A stretch of 64,000 nt of DNA from Haliclona indistincta (lineage: Eukaryota; Porifera; Demospongiae; Haplosclerida; Chalinidae): assembly GCA_964017065.1 (NCBI GenBank), contig OZ024790.1, positions 5,428,237 to 5,492,236 on the forward strand. Direction: 5' to 3'. Below are positions 1 to 11,246 of the stretch, piece after piece (within the stretch, counting starts at the first letter, position 1; each line of letters starts with the position of its first letter). The position numbers and the translations under genes are program-made. Under the pieces are notes generated by a model. That model was not told the origin of the DNA. It saw nothing but the letters and a program-made list of their open reading frames with translations, and did not search any database.

Positions 1-226
1 TCCATGCAGTTATACGTACTATAAGTTACTCAAAGCACAACCAGTCTGATTCTTCGTGTTCTTCCGCCTTCCAAGGTCCTCTCCCAAGCCAAATGAACTC
101 AGCTTGCTTGTGCACACTGGTGACAACCACTCCAGCTGCTGTCTGCATAGTGAGAAACGGCAACAACTCGGGCAACGTTGAGCACCTACTCTAGCAAAAA
201 AGATTAAGTTAAAATCCGTGCAAAAC

Positions 227-290
227 GGGTTAAATTTCGACCTTTGACTCCGACCGGATGTCTTCCCATAATGGGACTCGTTTAAATTTC
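227..290. repeat. Dispersed repeat segment, copy 1
   Basis: This stretch is the reverse complement of about 60 bases at 15717-15775; both copies carry a GGGAAGACATC core followed by an AAAGGTC block and a TTTAACCC end. It is an unclassified dispersed repeat. The rest of 1-330 shows no gene I can support. Bases 30-70 also share a short similar stretch with 32870-32905 (AACCAGTCTG then TTCCAAGGTCC). Confidence 0.5.
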
Positions 291-381
291 CCCCGTCATC
301 GCTATTGGGTGTGGCTTCACGTGTTGCAGCGCAGCTCAGCACGAGGGGTCCGACACTCTCGAAATCTCGTACACTGTTACT

Positions 382-551
382 TGAAATCCAATCTGAAATC
401 CAGCGAAATCCAGAAATCCAAATAAAATCCAGAAATCCAAGTGAAATCCAGAAATCCAAATAAAATCCAGAAATCCAAGTGAAATCCAGAAATCCAAACG
501 AAATCCAAGCGAAATCCAGAAATCCAAGCGAAATCCAAGTAAAATCCAGAA
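382..551. repeat. AAATCCAG/AAATCCAA tandem array 1
   Basis: Tandem repetition of an 8-10 base unit (AAATCCAG, AAATCCAA, with AGTG/AGCG/TA linkers). On the minus strand it translates as a low-complexity WISGF-type repeat, which is a by-product of the array and not a protein. The same array recurs at 1333-1590. Confidence 0.9.
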
Positions 552-1332
552 ATTCCGCGTTTGAGATAGGCGTGGTCAGTGAGATGAATCACGTGAATAG
601 ACTAATAATTAATTTTTTATCACTGTAATAAAACTTTATTGGGTGTGTTATAATAATATCCATCACTCATTAGTCATTACCGCGTGAATTGCTCACGGCT
701 GGTTCAGTTTTGTAGTGCAAGCTGAAAGTTAAGCTCTGAAACTAGCAATGCAATTAGAACACGGTATTATCTCGCTTTCGAACATGGGAATCATTCGAAG
801 CTTGGTTCGTGATGATATGGCGCTATTTGCTCTTACCTTTGCTGACGATCTGGACTTCTCCAAAGGCAAAGCTGTCCACAGTTGACTGCCTAGAAGCTGA
901 TAGGTTAGAATTTACTACAGGATAGCAGCGCAGGTCCAGAGAAATTGTGTAAGCAAGCTATGGCTATTCTTGCTCGTGGTGGTATGCTGTGCTAGTGCTA
1001 ATTCACTGTAGACACGCCCAGTTGAATTGTGGTTAGCACTGATTGGCTTCTGATTGCAGCACTACATTGTGATACATGTAGCTGTACAGAAATCTTGTAT
1101 ACATGCATCTGCAGTTGCTGTGTTTGTGGAATGGTGGATCGTTGTGTTTGTGGATATAGTGTCATTCCACCGAGGCATCTGCACCTTAGGTGCTTCATGA
1201 ATTTTCAATTATATTAAAATAGAACTTTAAAAGCAGTGCATACGCCCATGGGTAAAAAAACATCTGTACTTGCGTTTTGAAAAGTAACTAGACTGTCAGT
1301 GCAAACCGCGACCGTCAGTCATGATGCAGTAT

Positions 1333-1590
1333 GAGCGAGAAATCCAATCTGAAATATTCAGAAATCCAAAAAAATCAGAGCGAAATCCAGAAATCCAAAT
1401 AAAATCCAAGTGAAATCCAGAAATCCAAATAAAATCCAAGTGAAATCCAGAAATCCAAATAAAATCCAAGCGAAATCTAGAAATCCAAGCGAAATCTAGA
1501 AATCCAAGCGAAATCTAGAAATCCAAGCGAAATCTTGAAATCCAAATGAAATCCAGAAATCCAAACGAAATCCACTGGATTTGGAAATCT
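1333..1590. repeat. AAATCCAG/AAATCCAA tandem array 2
   Basis: Second array of the same unit as 382-551, in the same orientation, ending about 55 bases before the MSH5 start codon. The interval 552-1332 between the arrays has no supported gene. The two arrays sit just inside a pair of inverted copies of AGTGTCGGACCCCTCG (326-357 and 1609-1640). Confidence 0.9.
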
Positions 1591-1645
1591 CGTACGCGAA
1601 CCAGGCCAGTGTCGGACCCCTCGGCTCAGCACAGCTGCAGCAGCT

Positions 1646-2681
1646 ATGGCGACGCCAAGCGAGGATTTTTTGCTGGCTGAAGAAAATGTAGAGAAAGTAG
1701 ACAGTATGTCAGTTGAGGACGTGATACCAATGCGTGTCAGTATATGGGGCGACGAAGAAGAGGAGGGATTGAAGGAACAGGTACCTGCATGGGATGTCGA
1801 CGCAGTGACGTATTTATGTATATTATTTTCTCTCTGGCTGGTAGGTTGTACTCAGTGTGGTTTGGGCAGGTGGGAGACTAGGCGTGGTTTACTATATGTC
1901 TGACACTGCTCATCTCTACCTCATGCATGACACAGCAGAGACCACAGACTATGAGCTACTGAGGAGAGGTATACGATACCACCTCTATCTCGCACCAGCA
2001 CATCACATTTGTTTTGCCTCTTACACAAATCTAGCCTTGACTCTAATTCTGGTTCACTCAGACTAGCTCAGTGTTATCATATGAGCTTTCAGCTTTCTGT
2101 ATATTGTATGTCTGGTTGTATATTTGCAGGATTTTGATTTTGTACATGCTCTTATTGCAAAATAACTCGATATAATTCCCCCAAATAATTATCAACCACA
2201 CGGTAATGGATATATTCACACAAATTGACCTGATGCTAGTTATCATGTATTACTGTGGATGAATCTGTTAGTTGTGACTTTTTCTTTGTGGCAGTGCTAA
2301 TGGAGGTTTGTCCAACTATAATACTAACCAGCTCAAAACAAGAAGATGGACTAAAGAGAATGCTGTCAGCTTATGGTGAGTGAGTGAATGGGTGGGTGAG
2401 TGAGTGAGTGGGTGAGTGAGTGAGTGAGTGAGTGAGTGAGTGAGTGAGTGAGTGATGGGTGGGTGAGTGAGTGAGTGAGTGAGCATGCTATGTGTGATGT
2501 CAGTTCTCTTCAGCCCAGTCTTCTGTCATAAAGGAAGAAATAAACCAGCATCATCATAATGAGTCTAGTGATCAGTATGATGGTGGTGTAGGTGTTGAGG
2601 TACTACCAAGCACGGAGTTCAGTGAGTGTGTGTATTGCTTGTTAGTATTCACTCACTCGCTCACTCGCACATACACACACA

Positions 2682-2745
<64 letters not shown>

Positions 2746-5700
2746 CTCTCTCTCTCTCTCAGAGTATGAGGTGTGTAGGCGTCGTGTGTTATCATTCCCT
2801 CTGCCTGGAGTACCAGCTGAATGCACTGAAGAGGAGAAGATCATTAAACTGTCCTCGGTTATTACAATGGAGAGTGTCAACATGGTCTGGTGTGTAGCTC
2901 AGTAGATGCTCATCAACATTCTCTCTGTTGTCAGGTGAGGAGTCTTGGAGCTTTACTGCGCTATCTTGAGAAGAAACGAGTTGGTGTGGAACTGGAGGAT
3001 GTTAGTACGAGAGTACCTGTACTAGCAGTGAGGAGATTCACCTTGTAAGTGATAGAGAGGGAGGGAGAGAGGACAGGCAGGCGAGCGAGCGAGTGAACGA
3101 ACGAACAAATGTAGTTGACTGTGTAATTTTGTTGTGTAGGGACAAGTTACTGATGATGGATGAAAATGCTTTCAGGTAAAGCTAGATAATATACTCATCT
3201 ATTTTGGACTCTGTACATTATTTCTTTCTCACACAGGTCATTGCAAATATTTCACACTGAGGATCATCCATCAGTTTATAAGAACAGGAGTGGTGGCAAG
3301 GAGGGACTATCAATGTTCGGTGAGTGAGCGAGTGAGTAATGACTATCATGTTACATGCTTATCAGGTATTGCTGATCACACTCGCTCTCCTCTTGGTAGA
3401 AAGCTGCTCAGGTCTGCTACTATGTGTTGTACAATGTAATTTTAAATTTTTCACTTGTCCAGTGTCTCCGTAATGATGTGATAACAGTAATTGTTGTTCT
3501 CAGGTTGTGGTTCACACGGCCATTACGTGACCTAGCTGTACTGACCCAGCGTCAGGATGCTGTCTCCTTACTGTGTTCACCTGCTCACTCTGACATGGCT
3601 GCCTCTCTGTGTGACTGCTTGAAACAAGTCAAGAATATCCCTGTGAGTAGACTAGCTGTGAGAGTACAACAGAGAGTACTACTCTCATTCTGAGTACTTC
3701 ACTAGTTGTATCATGAGTGATGATGACTTGTTGTGTGTAGTCTCAGTGTGTTTCTCTGTGTTGCAGCGTATTCTAGCACGCATGAACACATCTCATGCAT
3801 CAATGAGTGACTGGCAGAGCTTGTACAAGGTGAGAGACTAGCTGTTGCTGAACTAATATATAGTACTGTTACTGCTTTGTATTGTATGTCTGCTTAAATT
3901 GTCAGGGTGTCTCGCTTAATGTGTATTTTTCATCACAGACGGTCTATAATGCTATTCTCATTGGAGACATCTGCAAGAAACTGCCACAAACCATTGCTGT
4001 ATTCCACAGAGTATGTTCACATGATTACATATGTAATGACACTGAATGTTCTTGTTAGATCGCCTCTACTATCACTGGTGACCTTCATCGTATTGCTAGC
4101 CTCCTCAGTAAGATTGTAAGACCTCACTTTACCACATGTGGACTTGCATACATTCACACAATCACACTTTTCTTTTTGAATTACATTAGGTTTTTGTTCA
4201 GTTTTTGTTCATCTCACTGTAGATTGATTTCGATGAGTCTTCACTACAGAACAGGTTTGTTGTTAAACCAGGAGTGGATCCAGAACTAGATGAGAGTAAG
4301 TGATTATATACTGTACATATTTACAAGAGTGTCTTTACGAACAGAGACATTGAACACTCTAGTTTGCATTATCATAATTTTTGAGGCAATAGTACATTGG
4401 TATTACTCAATCATTTTACGGTATCTTGTTCTCTCTTCTCTCAGAGAAGCACACATACAATGGTCTTCCTGAGCTGATGACGAGAGTTGCTTCATCTGAA
4501 CTACAGAATCTTGATGACAGTATTAATGAGTGCAATGTCATATATCTACCACAGGTACTATATATAGAACACCCTTGGGATCCACAAACAGTGTCCAGAT
4601 TAGAGAGGTGTACTAATTTCAGGGATGTTATGTGCTATTTGAGGCCGCATGCAATGTCCGCATTAGCAGATGTTTTGAGATGATTTGAGAGGTTTCCACA
4701 GTGCTGGATTCCACTTTAGTGACAAAAGTACTTGTTCTGAGTTTTAACCCATGAGAACTAGCGTCTGCATGCTCAAGATTTTTCCTACATGCATGGGCTA
4801 TACCTATACATGTAGTTTTCATTTTTGTTACTCTCTCTTTTCTTTATAGTTGGGATATTTGCTGACATTTACTTGTCTCAATACTATGAGACAAACAGGA
4901 GATTTCACTATGCCTAATATGGAGTTTATGGTAAGGAACAGTAGCAGCTCTAGTCTAGTGTATGTGTCATGACGAGGAACAGTAGCAGCTCTAGTCTAGT
5001 GTATGTGTCATGATGAGGAACAGTGGCAGCTCTAGTGTAGTGTATGTGTCATGATGAGGAACAGTAGCAGCTCTAGTCTAGTGTATGTGTCATGATGAGG
5101 AACAGTGGCAGCTCTAGTCTAGTGTATGTGTCATGATGAGGAACAGTAGCAGCTCTAGTCTAGTGTATGTGTCATGATGAGGAACAGTAGCAGCTCTAGT
5201 CTAGTGTATGTGTCATGATGAGGAACAGTAGCAGCTCTAGTCTAGTGTATGTGTCATGATGAGGAACAGTGGCAGCTCTAGTCTAGTGTATGTGTCATGA
5301 TGAGGAACAGTAGCAGCTCTAGTCTAGTGTATGTGTCATGATGAGGAACAGTAGCAGCTCTAGTCTAGTGTATGTGTCATGATGAGGAACAGTAGCAGCT
5401 CTAGTCTAGTGTATGTGTCATGATGAGGAACAGTAGCAGCTCTAGTCTAGTGTATGTGTCATGATGAGGAACAGTAGCAGCTCTAGTCTAGTGTATGTGT
5501 CATAATGAGGAACAGTAGCAGCTCTAGTCTAGTGTATGTGTCATGATGAGGAACAGTAGCAGCTCTAGTCTAGTGTATGTGTCATGATGAGGAACAGTAG
5601 CAGCTCTAGTGTAGTGTATGTGTGTTCTTGCAGTTCTTGTCTGGTAATACAGTACATTACAAGACCACTGCTACTAAAGGTTAGTGTGACACTGTGTGTC

Positions 5701-8700
5701 ATGCATTTACTAATTGTATTGTGACAGAGCTGGATCATATCCTAGGAGACACTCAATGCGAGATTAACGGTATGAATCGCTCACACCCTCACTCACTCAC
5801 TCACTCACTCATTCACTTGCTCACCCTCCCACTCACTCACTCACTCAATCACTCACTTGCTCACTTACTCACTTGCTCACTCACTTGCTCACTCGCTCGC
5901 TCACTCGCTCGCTCGCTCACTCACTCACTCACTCACTCAATCACTCAATCAATCAATCAATCAATCACTTACTCACTCACTCACTCACTCACTCACTCAC
6001 TCACTCACTCACTCACTCACTCACTCACTCACTCACTCACTCAATCACTCACTTGCTCACTCGCTCACTTGCTCACCCTCCCACTCACTCACTCACTCGA
6101 TCACTCACTTGCTCACTCATTCTCTCCTACAGACCAAGAGACAGCCATCATGCACAGACTACAAGCTGTAGTGATGGAACACAGTGACCTACTGTTAGCT
6201 GTGGTAGAGTGTGTAGCTGAACTAGACTGGTAAGAATACAATAGCAGTATAGTACACACATTTAGAGTATCATCTTCATGCTGTAAGATCTTTAATCAAG
6301 CATCCTCCAATGTGTATTTTAAGCTTTTTAACCACCTGTTCTCTTCTCTCTGGTCTAGTCTAATGTCTCTGTCCTTGTTGGCTAAGGAACACAGCTACAC
6401 TAAACCAGAGCTCACTAGTGATAATGTCATCTACATCAAGGCAGGCAGGTACTCACCCACCATGAGTGGACATAGCACACAATGTCCTCCTCCTCCTATC
6501 TCAGACATCCACTCCAGGAGCTGTGTGTGACACCGTTTGTACCTAATGACACATGTTGTGATCTTGATCATGGTAGAATGAAGATACTGACTGGACCCAA
6601 TGCTAGTGGCAAGAGTGTCTACCTCAAACAAGTAATACGTAACACATGTACTAGTGTGGAACCTCTCTAAGGCGTACACTATAAGGATCAACATAAATTA
6701 TTTGTCCATTATAGAGAGGGTATCCTCTGTATTTTATACTTTATGTGGGTTATAATTGGGATTGAGACTTCAGTAAATTTCCATTATAGAGGAATGAGGG
6801 ATGTCTGCTAAGAGATGTTTCACTGTAGTACATGTACACAAGTCAAGCTATGCAGCATCGTACTATGCATTAGCATTTTCGCTCAGTTGTGATTCACTAA
6901 CTCTCTCACATACTCATTCACTATTCTTCTTTTTATTGTGTTGTTCAGGTTGGTCTGATTGTGTATTTGGCTCATATTGGTGGCTTTGTACCAGCTGAGG
7001 CAGCTAAGATTGGTCTAATGGAGGGCATCTTCACTCGTATACAGACACGAGAGTCTGTCTCTCTGGCTCAGTCATCATTCCTCATTGATCTTAACCAGGT
7101 CACTCATTCACTGATAGCTATTTAGCTAGTGTGTGAGTAGAATTTCTTCTTTTCTGTATTAGTAATTTACTGCATTTAAAATTTATGTAAAAAGCTTTGT
7201 GTATGCCTCAAAATTTCAAAATTTTTAGCTTATGGTTTTGTATGATTACTCGATTACCTACTTATGTTGTTGTCATGTCATACAGGTGTCAGTAGCAGTA
7301 CACAATGCTACTGCACAATCTCTTGTGTTAATGGACGAGTTTGGTAAAGGAACAGCCACTGTGAGTCATACCAATCCATCTTCCCTCTCCTCTCTCTTGC
7401 TCTCTCTCTCCTCACCTTCTCTTGCTCTCTCCTCTTTCATTCTACTCCTTTTTGTCCCATCTCTATTCTTGCTCCTTCAGGTTGATGGTTTGTCTCTGCT
7501 GGTGGCCACACTCCATCACTGGCTAGCTCGTGGTGATCAATGTCCTAGTGTGTTTGTGTCCACTCACTTTCATAGTGTGATACAACAGAAACTACTACCC
7601 AACACACAACTCATTGAATATCTGGTATAGACAACAAATAGGATCACAAACATTTTATTCACTATACATACTAATACGTGGCCATGGGGGTCAGGTGATT
7701 CTCTAGCTTATAATGTGTGTTGAACTGCATTCTCCTTAACCAATAGTGGCACTAGCTGTTATGTTATGGTTTGGTTTGTGCGTCTGAGCCATATTCTCAC
7801 CTGTCAATGTTCTGTAATTACAGTTACACAGTTCTGATTTAAGGCTCAGTGAATTTGAAGAACATCCTTTACATGAAATACCGTATAGCCGGTTATGTTC
7901 ATGTGGATTTAATTTTCGAACAGCTGGTGTGGGTCGAAAATTAGATTTCGAAAAATTATTTTGACTATTTAAAAAGTTCTGTGACGTGGCTCTGTGACGA
8001 AAATTAGACCCAGCCAAAATTTGGCTAACGAATTATTTGACCAGCGAAAAAAAACGGCTATACAGTAACAGGCTTTATGGTGCATTGATAATCATGCCCA
8101 TCCATGTGTTACAATGTTTGTTTGTATTTGTAGTTTTCAATGCTCTCTCTTCCTCTCAGATGATGCAGTCCATGAGGGAAGGTGCTGAGCTAGTGTTTCT
8201 CTATCAGCTTACTAAGGGGAGCTGTGACAGCAGCTTTGCATGTCACATTGCCTCTATGTGTGGACTACCAGCTAGCCTGGTTGAACGAGCTGCTAATGTG
8301 AGCTAAACCGGTTTGAAATACTTGTAAAACTGTTTGACACTGACAGATGTGAGAATGGACATTGTGTTGAACCAGAGATTATTAATACTATGTAACCGGG
8401 ATAAGAAACTGTGACAATTTTGTGTCACTATGCGCGTTTCGCTTGTAATAACGTCATACTCATGAAAATGTATTACAGCATTCAGTGACTCGGTCAGGCG
8501 ACCGCCTGTAACGTGATGTACCTGCTTTTTTCGTTAAAAAAACTGTGTTTGTGGACAAGTTACAGAACTTAAACTATGATATTTACACAATCCAACCATC
8601 CACCTAACTAGAGATACTGTGAAAGCGAATACCAAGCCCACAGATTTGTACGGTTGTGTTCACAAAAGTGGGACCAAAAAATGTCTTCAACCGCCGCTGG

Positions 8701-10350
8701 TGTGAATCCAAAGCATCAAGAAGCCCAAAATGTATCTATTTACACGCACCAGTACTCAAACTTTACAATAAACTAGGCAGGAACTGCAACAGGCATCTCA
8801 CGGAGTCAAGGATGTGTTTACAAACTATCTTTTACATCGCCACACACACAGATTTTGCCTTGTCAACATGACACGCGCCCGTTGTCTATAGCCAATAAAA
8901 CCTTGAGACACAAGTATAGCCAATAAAAGTAGGAGACACTAGTAGTGAAGAAACGCGCTCCTTTCGTCCCAAAAACAAGTGCTAAAGCGAGCAAGAGTTC
9001 ATACAAACTCAGTTTCTGCGCGTTCTTTGTGGTTGTTTGACGAAACACGAAACGCGCATGGGCACACCACTTGCAATACACAGTTTCTTATCCCGGTTAC
9101 ATAGTATTAATAATCTCTGATTGAACCGTGTCTGCGCGAAACGCGCAGACACGGTTCAACGGTTCATTGATTTTTTCTTGTCTCCAGGTGTCTGATTTGA
9201 TACGTCGAAATGAACCACTGACTATTACCAACAAAATGGGAGCAGAGACTAGAAACAAGAGGTACAGTACATTGGATAATAATAACAAGCAATGTACAGC
9301 TTCAGTGTATCGAAGAAGTGCTGTTTTAGGAATAACAGAAATTTTAAAAGTAACTAGAGAATTGAAATTTTATTAGTAGTGAATTTTTGCAACAGATTAA
9401 TTTTGGCTTTTTAGGATCTAGTGAAAGTGCTGAGAAACCTTAGAGCAAAAAGCGGTGGTTTCCAGAGAGAGCGCAATAAAGTACGGAACATTAAAATGTC
9501 CATTTGATAGCTGGTTGTAATGAAAATTAACTAACGAAATCAACTCATCATTGGCTGCTGTACAGGCTTGTTGGCTGTTGACTATTAGTGGCTTGCATGA
9601 AGTCATAATGTATATATACAGCCACTGATCATGGTCTATTAACCTGTCATCATTCCGTGTTACCTCCTTGTACATTATGGGCCAGTGGAAGGTTTCTTCA
9701 TTGCTAATGAACCATCTCTACATCCTTTGATTTTGTTAGAAATCTTTTTAATTTTCTTGTTTGTGTTCCTTTTTCTTAAATAATTTTCAAAGACCTAAAC
9801 TAGCAAAATCCAAAAACTAGCAAAATTGATCAGAAATTGATAATCAAAAAACTATTTTCATAGTCAGCAGTTTGCAATGTTATTTTATGGAGAATGCCTC
9901 TGACCAGCACTTACAAAGATATTAGTGGCAGTTTAGGTAAGTGCAAACGTGCTTCGAAGTGTACGTAAGTGTACTATAGCGCGATGGCAAACTGTTTAAA
10001 CTATCCTGCATACATTCCAAAGCATTATTCCTCGTTAATGGGTGTGTCGTATGTCAGCAATACGTCAGAATAAATTAGCTTGTCGTACCCCCTGATTAGG
10101 GACCGTGCCTCCCTAATATTTTTGATTTAAGTGTACATTATGTAAATACATACATTGTATTATTTTTTTCCAGAAAATAACTGTCGTGTCAGTGGCATGT
10201 CTGTAAAAAGTGATATTTATTTCCTTAATGCTTGATGTACACAGATGTGCTGCTATGGTGTCTCATTTTATTGATCTGGACATCACTAATGATGATGTCA
10301 GCTTGTTCTTGAAGGATTATATACTACCAGCAGCTGAAGGAGTATTCTGA
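1646..10350 (+). CDS. MSH5: MutS homologue 5, meiotic crossover factor (27 exons)
   Basis: MSH5 pairs with MSH4 (MutSgamma) in meiotic nuclei to stabilise crossover intermediates. The conceptual protein aligns end to end with vertebrate MSH5; about 840 aa against 834 in human. ATPase motifs: Walker A GPNASGKS (exon 21), SSFLIDLNQ (exon 22), Walker [12 protein letters not shown] (exon 23), VSTHF (exon 24). Exons: 1646-~1817, 1856-1968, 2295-2375, 2514-2621, 2763-2884, 2935-3044, 3140-3175, 3237-3319, 3366-3411, 3504-3642, 3767-3829, 3939-4010, 4059-4115, 4223-4295, 4445-4554, 4850-4930, 5634-5679, 5728-5769, 6133-6229, 6359-6448, 6505-6631, 6949-7098, 7286-7360, 7481-7624, 8160-8297, 9188-9261, 10245-10350. 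Phases agree from exon 2 onward. The exon 1/exon 2 junction cannot be closed in frame with a canonical splice pair. The exon 5 donor is weak (GTCTGG). Start chosen as the first ATG, leading into an acidic N-terminus like that of human. Confidence 0.96.
2376..2483 (+). repeat. (GTGA)n microsatellite in MSH5 intron 3
   Basis: The intron begins GTGAGTGAGTGA, so the splice donor hexamer is the first unit of the array. Many later units are perfect matches to a GTGAGT donor. Confidence 0.9.
2665..2760 (+). repeat. (CA)n(CT)n microsatellite in MSH5 intron 4
   Basis: A CA dinucleotide array runs into CT repeats. The CT part serves as the polypyrimidine tract of the exon 5 acceptor, whose AG is at 2761-2762. 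Length polymorphism here would directly change the acceptor tract. Confidence 0.9.
4931..5625 (+). repeat. 41-base minisatellite filling MSH5 intron 16
   Basis: About 17 near-identical copies of a 41-base unit (core GAGGAACAGTAGCAGCTC, then TAGTCTAGTGTATGTGTCAT). The first copy starts at the splice donor itself, with GTAAGGAACAG in place of GATGAGGAACAG. The array ends about 9 bases before the exon 17 acceptor AG. Differences between copies are mainly AGTAGC/AGTGGC and TCTAG/TGTAG, indicating recent homogenisation. Confidence 0.95.
5775..6125 (+). repeat. (CACT)n-rich array in MSH5 intron 18
   Basis: CACT repeats with interspersed CAAT, CGCT and TGCT variants run from just after the exon 18 donor to the exon 19 polypyrimidine tract. 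All frames stay open across it, giving [12 protein letters not shown] translations that are not genes. Confidence 0.9.
6655..6805. mobile_element. MITE-like repeat, CTCTATAATGG family
   Basis: Within MSH5 intron 21. A GTGGAACCTCTCTAAGGCG start and repeated CCATTATAGAGAGG / CCATTATAGAGGAATG blocks resemble stretches at 35135-35215 and 41885-41990. Three similar non-coding copies in different contexts indicate a dispersed non-autonomous element; its superfamily and exact ends are not clear. Confidence 0.6.
7881..8064. mobile_element. Short MITE with CCGTATAGCC ends and TA target site
   Basis: In MSH5 intron 24. The left end CCGTATAGCCGG is mirrored by CGGCTATACAG on the right, each flanked by TA, as expected for the Tc1/mariner group. 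Related ends occur at 48374-48797, partial copies at about 11905-12025 and 28150-28230, and an ACCGTATA motif abuts the assembly gap at 23793-23800. Confidence 0.7.
8373..9119. mobile_element. 747-base TIR element in MSH5 intron 25
   Basis: Terminal inverted repeats of about 41 bases: the left starts CAGAGATTATTAATAC and includes ATGTAACCGGGATAAG; the right is its near-perfect complement. TTGAAC occurs directly outside both ends (8367-8372 and 9121-9126), with one extra base on the right. No transposase is visible inside. It enlarges an intron in a gene whose introns are otherwise mostly short. Confidence 0.85.
9121..9159. repeat. Perfect 18-bp-stem hairpin beside the TIR element
   Basis: An inverted repeat starting TTGAACCGTGTCTGCGCG is separated from its exact complement by AAA. 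It overlaps the presumed target duplication of the preceding element. It may be an older palindromic insert or a product of the insertion. Confidence 0.8.
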
Positions 10351-11246
10351 ACTGAGGCCAATAGTCTTCTATCATAGTAACTATGCAACTATCACAAACT
10401 GCTTTATTCCTACAAATTTATACAACAAATAATATCCAACAGTAATAGTTGTCTGTAGTTTCACAATTATCACACGCTGAAGCAATAACTTTGCTTAGTA
10501 ACACAGTGGTTCTTGATTCAGCGGATGCCAGAGTCCATGAGCAAGCCTCATCGTCTGATCTTTATGGAGAAGAATCAGAAGATAGAATCATATTTGCTGC
10601 TATGTGTACCGACAGTACTGAGCTAGGAGACTCACGGTATCACTCACATAAATTATGCTCATAATACTTGTGAGCTCAATTTCTTAGAAATGCTGACTGT
10701 ACTTGCTATATCTATTATTATTAGTTATTGGGTCTCAAGGCTGATACAGCACTCGGCTTCGTTTATGCAGCCATACGCTGCACAGTCTGCTATCAGTATA
10801 CATGTAACCTTAGGTGTGTCATTATATTGAGTTAGTGGCTGTTTGTGAGCTACACCAACAATTATTTTGTTGTACAAACATACAATAAGAATAATACCGG
10901 TATTCCACACTTGAAACTGCATCTCTGTCTCAGCTTGGAGGCTGTGTCATTGACTAGAAGAGACAATAGTTAGTTCTCACTTCATCAATTTTGTTAAGTG
11001 CCATCCTCAACATAGAAGTCCCAGAAGTTAGGGATTGGTCACACTCGTCCTTATGTTCGTTATAGTCACTGGTTTTACTATAAATCAACAACAAACCAGC
11101 AAATGAGTCCATTGGTTATACATGTGACTATAGCATACAATCAAAGTATTTACAGTCAATGGATAATATAAACCAGTGTGATATATAATTGTTATAGGTT
11201 GAAGTGTCTTGATTGAGAATGAAATAAGATTGAAAGTTTTCTACTA
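10351..11246. other. Convergent intergenic region, MSH5 / NTHL1 3' ends
   Basis: 896 bases separate the stop codons of two convergent genes. No supported coding exon is visible; it should contain both 3' UTRs and polyadenylation signals. Short AATAA-like runs occur (for example near 10430 and 10885), but I cannot assign cleavage sites. Confidence 0.6.

Noticed and set aside
5694..6233. Long open frames over the (CACT)n array ([12 protein letters not shown] protein)
   Set aside because: The array is intronic in MSH5, all three plus frames stay open and the flanking exons 18 and 19 are fixed by homology. Only 5728-5769 and 6133-6229 are coding.
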